A stretch of 64,000 nucleotides of DNA, taken from Lingula anatina (taxonomy: Eukaryota > Brachiopoda > Lingulata > Lingulida > Lingulidae). The notes beneath the pieces are model-generated. The model was not told the origin of the DNA, searched no databases, and was given only the letters and a program-made list of their open reading frames with translations. Where the stretch lies: the NCBI RefSeq assembly GCF_001039355.2, contig NW_019775556.1, positions 1 through 64,000 of the forward strand, given 5' to 3'. The position numbers and the translations under genes are program-made. Positions within the stretch are counted from its first letter, which is position 1. Each line of letters begins with the position of its first letter. Positions 13,023 through 23,962 of the stretch are shown here, one piece after another.

Positions 13023-16000
13023 CTATTCTGTCCCTCCATCCTCATCTGGACTGTCGCTATGGTGACTACTGCTGTCCATGTCCTCATCTTCATCTTCCCT
13101 CTCATTTGCATCCAACTCCAACTCCTCATCCAACTCCAACTCTTCCCAGTCCTGAAAATGAAACAAGTACTGTGTCAGACTTGTCCACTTAATTCACAAA
13201 GGTTTAAAAAAAGGTTCCAAATCACTTCAATAATTCAGTGCCATCAACGTAAGCTATTACAAAATTCACTTCAAACNNNNNNNNNNNNNNNNNNNNNNNN
13301 NNNNNNNNNNNNNNNNNNNNNNNNNNNNNNNNNNNNNNNNNNNNNNNNNNNNNNNNNNNNNNNNNNNNNNNNNNNNNNNNNNNNNNNNNNNNNNNNNNNN
13401 NNNNNNNNNNNNNNNNNNNNNNNNNNNNNNNNNNNNNNNNNNNNNNNNNNNNNNNNNNNNNNNNNNNNNNNNNNNNNNNNNNNNNNNNNNNNNNNNNNNN
13501 NNNNNNNNNNNNNNNNNNNNNNNNNNNNNNNNNNNNNNNNNNNNNNNNNNNNNNNNNNNNNNNNNNNNNNNNNNNNNNNNNNNNNNNNNNNNNNNNNNNC
13601 CCCCCCCCCCCCCCAAATTCTCATATTGTAAACTGATAATTCACAATATGAAACTTCATTTATATTTAGGTAGAAATGGCAGTTTTAAGGAAATGGTAGG
13701 AAAAAACAATACCTCCGAGTCTGAGTGGCTTGGCACTATATTCTCCATCAATTCCTCTTCATCGGAGGATTCTGAAAGAGATCAATAATTAATTGCTTGT
13801 ATCAAAACATACATAAACTGTTCTATACCTGCATTTAATTTAATACATTTTAGTTATATTCTAGACAAGTTGCTGCATTTTGTTTTAGAAAATCAAGCTT
13901 CCTCATTTCATGATCAATACCAGTACGTACCATCTTGGTAAACCAACATTGCCGTCTGTGCAACTGTGGCCTCCTCCTCATCTGGTGTCTGAGACGTGAT
14001 CTGCATAGAAAAATAAATGGCTAATTCAAGATGAAACTGGTCACTTTGCAGGATTTGCGTGCATGTTAAAGAGAGAAAGAAAGAATTTCAACCACTTGGA
14101 AAACAGACATGGTACCTAGATTCATAGATACAACTGACAGACTGTAGTATTATATAGAAAGGAAGACCCCCATTGTATACAAGCAACTCACTGCAGTAAA
14201 ATGGACTATTAGCTGCGCCACAATATATAATATTATATAAGCATATGATGATTTCCTCATACCCACCCTCGGTTCCGGGGTGAAGGGATAAACAAATCAT
14301 CATCAAGACTGAGGTAATTACCTGTTCACCTGATCAAGTCTGTCAGAGTGAACAGACGGAACTGTCAACAGGTAAATCAAATCTGTGGATCTATCACACA
14401 TGAAAACTTTAAATTATTGAACTATTTTCAAATATAATATTCTTACTAAACTCTGATATGAAATATCTATCCTCACCTGCGAAAGCATCAGGTCTAATTT
14501 TCCTTGTAACCTTGACAACCTGCCCAGCATAGCAACCCTGGCGTCCATCATCTGATAGAGCGTGCTTAATGTGTCCACCAGTTCTGGAAACTGAAATAGC
14601 CATGGCACCCGAATTATTACATATTCTGCAGCGGTCAGCATCAGGCGTCTTACTGGCATCTTTTGAAAACCTCTATTTTAGCACTTCATATTCATTACTC
14701 ATGTATGCAGTACTCAAGAATGATCAAAACTATTCATGATGACATCACCATAAGGAATTCAATTAATAAGCAATCCGACTTTCTCAGGGATAAAAATGAA
14801 GACAACTTTTGGAAAATTTAGTTGCCATGACCTACTTACTGTCATTAGATATGATGTGTGCATTGTCAGAACTGTCTTGATCCACTTGACCAATCTATGC
14901 CCACTGTTGATACAAGATTAAGAAATAGCATGAAAGAAAAGCTTCAAACATTACAAACAACAGATCTTTTAATAAAAAAATTCTCGTCATTAGAGACAAG
15001 GTCTTACTTATACTTCTTGAGGAGCTTATAAGTTGTGAAAATCCATTATCACTGTTTCAAATGGACGTAAAGAATCCAACTATCAGTACCTTTGAGAATG
15101 GCCATGCATTCTCCGCGACAGCTCCTGCACAAGTGGAATTATGACTGGGACTGGGAGTCGTCGCACTGTGTTCCTTATAATGTCATCATTTGTGTGTTGA
15201 AGTACATTCTGCAAACAAAAACGTGATTACTATGATATTATCATTATTGTTACCATTATCATAATGATCATTGCTTTTACTTTTCAGGAAATTACCTTAC
15301 TAAAGGTGACTGAATTACTTTCTTGAAAAGATGGCTTTATTTCTTTACAATAATAAAAGCAACTGGAGTTCAATTAATTACTTACAAATAACAAACAACC
15401 AAAACTTTAACAACAAGATATATAACATTATATAAGAATATATATGTTGTGGATAATAAAAAAACTCACATTTAAGATTTTCTTATCCTTGCTCTGGAGG
15501 CCCTGTGCCAGCAGTGTGGCTAGTGTGTCTGCTTTGGGTGGATGACTGACACTCTTCTGCTCTGTGCTCTTCTCTATACTTATTGCATTCAGGCGATCCT
15601 CCATGGACATCTAGAAAATATATTCAAACCTTGACAACTATTTTATAGCCACTATTGCTTTGTAAATGTGAAAATTTTTTCAAAAGGTATAATCAAGGGG
15701 ATGTTCATACTGTAACAGAGGGAAACTTATATTGAAATAAGCCGTTTTGGCTATACCTATAACAGCAAGTGTGACAACTTTGAAAGTAAAACTGTACATA
15801 TAACTTCATCTATACAACTGATAAAGAATCTAAGTCCTGTGAAAAATACCATCTTCCTCAGATACCTCATTTACAGAAGACTTCCTCTTGTTTTTCCTCT
15901 TCCCGGCCTCAGAACTCAATGTTGGAGCTGCAGGAGCCATGACCCCCGGGGAAAGCACCGTGACATCTTCAGAAGTACCTGGTGTTTTGATTTTGGACAC

Positions 16001-19000
16001 CCCTGTATCTTGCCTCAGCGCCAGTTTGGAGGGGTCCTCTCTTATTAAACAGATGTCAGAGTCCTCCGACCTGTACGGCTGAAATAATATTTTCAAACTT
16101 TACTAAATCAACGGAGACTGCTGGAGATTTATGATGATCATGAAAAGGATGTTTTTCACAATTAAAGACAATACTCAATAGATATTTTCAATACAAGCTT
16201 AACTAATATTTTTCTATTAACAAGATGTTTTTTTATACTTTTAGAAAACTGTTTAGGTAATTTTGAAAAAGTATACACCAGTGTGTTGAGTAAAGTTTTA
16301 TGAACTCTTGTCAAGATGTAATCAAAACAGCAATAAATAAGAACAATGACGTCTCCACTCACTATTTTTTCAAAAGTTGGCTTCAGAAAGTTCCCATGAC
16401 ATATTAAGATCTGCTGTTCCCTCGTGTTGGTGAACTGGGCCGCTAGGAGTGGGATGGGTCTTGGCACCTCAACCTCACTACATGATGTGGCCACCTGGAC
16501 CGACAATTTTGGCTGGAGTGGCTTTTTACATTTTCTGAAATTCAACATTTGCTTTGAATTAATTTTTTCACTGTTGCAATGGACAGTATTCACTTAATGT
16601 TCAAAGCAAAAATTTATTCCAAACTGCTTACTATCAAAACGAAAATTTGTTAACCCTTTTTTCATGAACCAAAAAGATTTTTTTAAAGGAATGTCTGACA
16701 CTTACCCATTTAAAACATGTTCATATATCACAAATTGACCATTCTTTGTCACAACACCTAGTAAAAGAGGCTGGAATAAAAACATAAATATTGAATAAAA
16801 ATGAAAATTGTGCAAAAATAACCTATATTATTTACGTTACATAAAAGCTATATAATTAAACAAAACACTTTAATATACCAATAATTGAAATTTTGATTTA
16901 AAAAGAGCTACTTACATCTTCTCTACTTGACATTTTAGAAATATCCATTGCAACAGGTTCATCTGGTAAAGAGAAGACTGCTAAAGAATTTTTATCCTTT
17001 GAGGATTTTTGTATTTGCCTGGAAAGATATAAATTAGTTTTCCGTCAATGAAACCAACATGATTTAAAAAAGAGGAGACATTTACCAACTAAGATGCATG
17101 GTCACTACACAAAATTATTAAAATAAACTATATAAATTAAAGCAAAAATCTCTAAAGCAACTTACCATGCATTTATTAACCTATCATTTAAAGCTGCTGA
17201 CAAGAAGTATGTGTTGTATACTGATTCTAGCACATCTCCAGCAGCACCATTTTGCTCTAAGGATTGTGGGACACACAACAACCTTATCACTTCTGTGGCA
17301 TGACCTGTAAATGTCTGAAATTAAAAGGGAAAAAAGTTTAATTTACACTTATTTTTCTTCAAATATTTGTCAAAACTATGAAAATGCATTTGACATCACC
17401 AAAAAATTACTTTCCAATTCAAATTATCATCACTGTTGGTATAAATTGCACTCAAGTAGATTTTAAACAGCCATGTTTTAATCCTGAGGCAGAAGTCATA
17501 CTTTTAAAACTTGTCTTGTGAGAAGGTCCCACAACTTGATGGATCTCCCTGCTGATAACAAAGCACTTTCTCCAGGACAAAGACAGATAGAATACACACT
17601 GCTTGTGTCAGCTTTCCATTTGCTGTAAAATATACAGGAATGTATTCATGATCAAAATAATGGTAAAATATTTATTTTCAAATCCAGTCAAATGTAATTC
17701 TATAGCTCAAGTCCTAATATGCCTTCATCAAAATGCAATAAGAAAATGCTTCAATTTTAAATTAAACTATTAACATACAGTATAACTCTGAAATATAAAA
17801 GTATATTAGCTATCCTCCCACAACAAACAACATGCCATGCACACAGTATTTTTCCAGCCTTCTTTTATCAATCAAGCAATGCATCCCAGACACAAAGATA
17901 CCAATGGTTTCACTTACTGTTTTACTTTTCCTTTCGACAAATTCCACTCTACTATGTGTTGATCACTTGAGCAACTGTAAAGTGTACTTTCTTCACTGTG
18001 CCAGCAGATACCATGCACTGTGTCACTATGACCACCATCCTATTATACAGAAAACAAAAACCAGGTAAAACAATTGCCCAATATCTGACTAGCAAGTTTC
18101 TGAGAGCTCAGAACAAATACACTCTATAAAACACTTGTTGTTAATCACATCATGATTCTTACTTTATATATTTTTCACTGAAAATAGAAAGTCCAGGCAA
18201 AAAAAAAATCATTTCATTGTTTTCTATTTTACTGCACAGCAGTGAATGAACCTGTCAATTCCAAACGGGGTGAAATTTCTGCCAACCATTTAATTCCATA
18301 GCAATTATAAAATATGCCAAAATAATATTTTTTATTATCTGTGTTGTCTTACCAGCTGTGTCTGTAGATCTCCTGTGACCATACTGTAAAGAAGAATAGA
18401 ACCAGATGCTGTCCCCAATGCTACCAGATCCACACTTTCCACCAGATCTGACTGCTTTGATCTCCTCTTTTTCTTCCTTGGAGTTTCCTGACGGTTGAGT
18501 AAAAAGAAAAAGTTGATGAGGAGCTACCTCGGTATATAATATACCAGTTAAAAATGTCAAGCTCCTCCAGTCAGGCCCCTTAAATATCCATATTAAGTAA
18601 CTTTCAACATATCAATTTTCACAATGAGTCTGATATATATTTGTTTTTACCCCTAATTTAAACATCTAAGTACAATTTGAGATGTAGCAGTTATTATGTA
18701 TTACATGTGGTATTTCTGAAAACTGTGACACTGTTTCAACCAGGAACAGCTATGATTGTTTCGTGTTGAGATGACAACTTATTAACATTAAACAGCTCTT
18801 TCATCCCTGGACAGAAATTAGGCTGAGAAGCACCCGATACATATATGCAAGCAAGCATGGGGAATAGAGGAACTAACAATTTACCATTAATTCCCTAATA
18901 TCAAAATATTCTATGCCTTATTCTAATTAATGTGTTTTGGATGCGGGTCATGGATATCTTTAAACGGAGGATAACTTTTTCGCGATTTATCTATTACTGT

Positions 19001-19248
19001 AATAAATTGTGGACACGGCTGTCCCACGCGTTTCAACTTTCACTCTCAGGGAAAACACTCACCGGCGATGAACGGCGAACTGGACCCCAAGCCAGACACG
19101 TACAGGTCGAAGACAGATGAGAACTTGGTGTATACTCATGTTTGGGCAGACCCGTGGCTGTGTCCCATATTTTGAGAGTACCGTCAGGGCTAGAATACGC
19201 TAAATATTCCCCATTCGGTGCAAAAGCAACAGGCCCCATAGTCGCCAT
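13023..19248 (-). CDS. WDR43: WDR43 / UTP5, small-subunit processome protein, complete, 16 exons
   Basis: Nucleolar subunit of the t-UTP (UtpA) complex, needed for pre-rRNA transcription and 18S processing. Exons in transcript order: 19063-19248, 18353-18487, 17918-18039, 17502-17622, 17166-17314, 16916-17018, 16706-16770, 16363-16534, 15866-16078, 15470-15610, 15090-15208, 14840-14903, 14477-14590, 13931-14000, 13713-13771, 13023-13151. Total 1962 nt, 653 residues; human is about 677. WD40 propeller in residues 1 to about 350 (start MATMGPVAFAPNGEYLAYSS; DGGHSDTVHGICWH, SAGRSIKLWDL, TFTGHATEV), linker with a basic KRKNKRK patch, Utp12 domain about 423-568 (LPVPVIIPLVQELSRRMHGH, TLYQMMDARV), then a very acidic Ser/Glu/Asp tail. 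The start is the first ATG, in good alignment with human. The donor at 15866 (GAG|GTATCT) was chosen because it keeps phase. The N gap lies in the last intron and phases across it match, so no exon need be missing. Confidence 0.95.
13277..13599. other. Assembly gap (323 N) followed by a C15 run
   Basis: Unresolved bases inside the last intron of WDR43, followed by 15 consecutive C at 13600-13614. The homopolymer probably caused the break. Reading frames drawn across it are meaningless. Single Ns also occur at 6756, 27431 and 61584. Confidence 0.99.
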
Positions 19249-19622
19249 TTTCCAACACGTGTGGTAATCTGCGCACCTGAAGTGCGCATTAACTGTAAAC
19301 TTCGCCTAAATCAACCCCTTTCTGATAATTTTAGGTGGTCACTTAAAATTATCAATGAAATGAATAAACAATCGTATATGTATGCACATTACTCTGTGAA
19401 AAGATCACCATAAAACGTCTTAGTATGTTTCAAAAACATTATTGAAAATCTAGGTCAATTTTGGGTCTCCTCTTGAAAACTCTCTTGATGTGGAGGCTGG
19501 TCAGATCATGTGACTTTAACTTCCAGCGTACGACGAAGGCAGATCTTCGCTGACAAACATATTAGATTGACGTGTAACTGACTTTTGAATAGAGGTTGAC
19601 TGCCCTAGTACTTCTTTTGGGG
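19249..19622. promoter_or_regulatory. Head-to-head promoter region shared by WDR43 and the SLC29 transporter
   Basis: Only 374 bp separate the two start codons, so both promoters must lie here or overlap the first exons. A palindromic E-box CACGTG sits at 19256-19261, eight bases upstream of the WDR43 ATG. An M-box-like TCATGTGAC is at 19506-19514, about 110 bp upstream of the transporter ATG. No TATA box is obvious at a sensible distance. Confidence 0.7.
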
Positions 19623-22600
19623 ATGGATTCTGAGAGTACTAATGACGAGGAACCCCTTATTAGCCGAGATGACCCTCCAAAGGATAGGTAACTTGTGTTG
19701 ACTAGTATTGCTAAAATAGTTAAAAGTTATTAAATTTCAGCGAGGATCAGCTGTCAGACTCATACTGATAATGATATAGATCATTGTCCAGTGGTCGACT
19801 AACATTGTGTCTCCGTTGAATTAACTTTGATTTTGAATATCATAAATATTTCCTGTTTCTTTGCAATGGTTACACATAATCAAAACAGGTATTGCAGTGC
19901 CAATGTATCTTTATTCGAGTTTTGGAGCTTTTTTTTTCTTTAATATGATCATTGATGCATTGCAGATTTAGAAAAAATTGAAGTCATCATCATATATAGT
20001 GTTTGATTTAACATTTACCACTTGTCATGTTCTTAATGCTCCTTAAGTACTCTTTTATTAACATTTGTGTAACCATGAACAAAACTTCATTAATCTCGCC
20101 CACTCCATCTCTGCTACATGTATCTAATCAGTTATTTCATGTTTGTGTGCTGGGATTAGTGTATTTGATATTTATAAACATGCTAGTGATTCTGCCAATA
20201 TTTCCTACAAAATCTCTCTTTGATTGTAATTTTTTGCTATAGGCTCTAGTTTTCTTATGTGAATGTATTTATAATATAATATGTTTACTATAGTATATTT
20301 CTTTATCTTTATTATTTTACAATGTTTATATCCGTTTCAGATTCAATGCAGTATATTGCATATTTTACATTATTGGCATTGCCACTCTACTTCCATGGAA
20401 CTTCTTTATTACAGCAAAACAGGTAAACTATTTATACATTCTTTTGCACATTCTTCGTATGATACAGAGGTCTGAAGGATTAACAGTTTGTTTTCTTTTG
20501 AATTTTTCTAAAATGGTGAGAAATATCCACATGATGTTTCTGAAAACTAAACTCTCTGTCCCTCTAAAAATAAGACTTTGAGCTCATGGTATCATTAAAA
20601 AGTTATAATGTTCTCAAGACTTGTTATCTGTAGGTAAGATAGCATCTGTCACAATGACCCACAGGTGTGTGTCTTAAGATAGCAGCTTATTTAAAAGAAG
20701 GCAGTTTATATATATTTATTATTATTTTTGTTATTATTATTTTTTAAAAATTTTATTGATAATCATGGTCATTTGAATTTGAGTGGTTCTTCTTACTGTA
20801 ATTATGGCATTTTTATATACATGCACTTATTAAAAAACCTTTGGCCATGTCTTAAACCCATTAATTCATCTTTATCCTTCTTATCAGTGTAATGTCAAAG
20901 CTTTATGCATAATGGTGTCAATAGCTGTATGAATGAAGACGGCAAATGTAGAAATATGTCAATCAGTTAATTTTCACACTAGAGAGACATAAAATTGAAA
21001 AAAAAAAAGAAATTAAAGGAAGTGATGAAATTTGAAGGCTCAATAAGATATTCATAGCTGCAGGTGACAGTTATATATATTAGTAAGTAGCTGAATAAGA
21101 AAGGTGATTTTAAACTTTGTGGAGGCACAGTGTTATTTGTTTATATGTTATCTATTAAGTATTTATTTGTGTATCATTGGCTTTGGTAAGTGTAATTTAC
21201 CTAAAAGTTACTGAGATCTATATTATGATTTATGATGTGCCGTAAATGCCAAGAACCTGTTGCCATGTTGATATTGCCCCCTTTACTTTATATATAATCC
21301 AGTGATGACAGTTGAATTTGGAGTGAGTCATTGACATGGGCCCCTTTCAAATAGAGTCATTTCAGTGCATTTTTCCAGTAGAAATGCACAAAATTATGCC
21401 TCTGGCAGTAGTCAAAACACATTCTTTTCTGCTAGTTATCTAGATATATTTGGTTTAAATATAAAGCAAAGTAGCTTACTAAAATGTATATGTTTGTATG
21501 ACATAATTTATATATTTAAAGGAAACAGTTTAAAACGATGCTATAAGATTTGATTTTTAAAGTCCTTCAACCTTTAAGTTAATGAAAAGTTAATGAAATT
21601 TAACTACTAGTAATGTAAAACATGAAAGTTGAGAAAATCTTAAATCATAAATGTTCTGTGTAAAATATATATTGTTTTTTATTTGAATTTTAGTACTTTG
21701 ACTACAAGCTGAGGAATTTGACATTCACCAGCCTGAATGATTGGGAGAATCCATTAGATGAAACTTCTATGCAAATTCAGTTTGAAAACTATGTGTCAAT
21801 ATGTGCAATGGTCCCAAACATTCTGTTTATGTTCCTCAATGCAGCACTGACCAAAGTGTAAGTTTTTTTAAGGCTGATTTGACACTTGTATATATAATTA
21901 CCCTGCCATGATTTTAAAGCAGCTGCATAGCTGTATTAGTGTGAAGGAATGACGTGATTCAATAATTGGTGAAGATTTTAGCCAAATCTCTGAAAACTTA
22001 GTCAATTTAATGTTTAATACCTTAATTCCAATATGAATTAATAAATGAATATTTGAAATTTAGAGTTATAGTGTAGATGTTTTTTTTTATTTATTTCAAC
22101 AAGTGCTTTAAGAGCAACCAATTAAGTTGGAGATAAATGATACTAATGTATTTGTTTCACTCTCCTTTCTCCTAAATTTTCAGTATTTCTGCGAAAGTTC
22201 GTTTGGTGTGTTCCTTCACGGTTATGATCATAATGTTCATAGTAACTATTGTGTTGGTCAAAATAGACACTGATACATGTAAGTTTTGGGGTAAAAAATA
22301 TGGAACAATTTATTTAATTTCAGTAATTATAATTAAATGTGATATACTTTGTAACAGACATGATATAATTTTTGGTTGAATAATTTATCAGAAAATGTAG
22401 TCAGAAAGTAGATCAGCTTGATTTCATATTGCTTAAAAGTGAAATAATATCAAATCAATAAACAAATTAAAAAATAATAATGATAAATCATCCATAGATT
22501 TGAAAAGTGGTTTTTGTGATAAAACCATGACTAGTAAGGCCTCCCCCCTTTTACATTACTCACTAACCATATATGGGGAAGACTACTAGCTTAGTATTAA

Positions 22601-23921
22601 TTTAAAGATTTGTTGGGAGAATAAGATTCTGATCGGTGAAGTTTCATCTGTGATAAAGTTCTAAGTTTGACTAAAAATTTATGCTTATTTATAGCAAAAC
22701 GAAGGATTAAACTGGTCTGAAATTCACATTAACAAGTTAATGTTTAACCTATTATATCAGCTTATGTAAGTTGTTGATTTGTTATACAGTGTATATTGAT
22801 ATTAGATACCAACATCTTTATCATTTCTTTTTTCAGGGCAAACAGAGTTCTTTATTGCTACACTTGCAAGTGTGGTGTTCCTAAACAGTAAGTCTTTTCA
22901 TAATTTTTATTTTTATTTTTGTAAAATATGCATTTTTTAAGGCTAAAGGAGGGCAATAAACAAATCATTATTAATAAAATGTGTAATCCGTCAAAAATTA
23001 GGCCTGCTTCAACTGTAACAATAAATGATAAAAACCCTGCTTATACTTTGTAGTGGGTAGCTCTGTTCTGCAAGGAGCATCTCTGGGGTTAGCTAGCCTG
23101 TTTCCAGAGGGCTATACACAAGCTGTCATGGGAGGAATGGTAATGGCATATCTTCATTTTTCTATATTTAAAATGAGAATGGTTAAAGGTACTTTCACAT
23201 TAAAGCAATAATAACTCTTCGTTTCGGCCAAAAAATGAATTTTCCTGGAGTAAACAACAATTTTCCCATACTTACCAATGGTTAATGAATCCATTTTTAC
23301 ATTCAAAGTTAGTCCCTGGTTTTTTTCTAAAAAGTTTGGTTTTTTGTTAAAATCTCTTAAGAGATTTTAACGGAGTATAGACATCAGTGGAGGTCACGTG
23401 GTCTAAAGACAAGTTCAAATATCAGAATAAAAACTATAACTGCTGTTTTTGTGGTAAAACAGAATATATTATATTTCTATGAGTTATTCACAAGGTTTTT
23501 ATTGTGAAATATAGATCTCATACGAAGAGTTATTATCCCTTTAAGGTGCACTGAGTTTATGGTTTTGGCTGTTTTTCCTTTAGATTTTTAATCTTAGGGT
23601 AACCACAAAAACTGAAGGTCAAAATGTGTTTACAATCATTTTTACTGCCTGGTTAAAGCTGCTTTGGTGTTCATTGAATTTTATCACCAAAACAGAATTA
23701 CAAAACACAGTTGGAAAATATATCAGTCTGCTATGAATGACTTAAAATGATTAAAATTTTTATTTTTCTCAGGCAATGGGAGGCACATTTGCAGCTGTGG
23801 CTAATGTGATTTCTATTGCAGCAGGTAGCAGTGCCACTCAGAGCGCATTTTATTATTTCATGTTGGCAGCAATAGTGTTGATTATTGCCTTAATAGCATA
23901 CCTGTCCCTTCCTTTATTGGT

Positions 23922-23962
<41 letters not shown>

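Noticed and set aside
13059-13631. Open frames crossing the N run
   Set aside because: Ns translate as X and create false length. The real exon on this stretch is WDR43 13023-13151 on the minus strand.
15853-15866. Alternative WDR43 donor (GATG|GTATTT)
   Set aside because: It leaves phase 1 while the next exon starts in phase 0. The donor at 15866 (GAG|GTATCT) keeps the frame.
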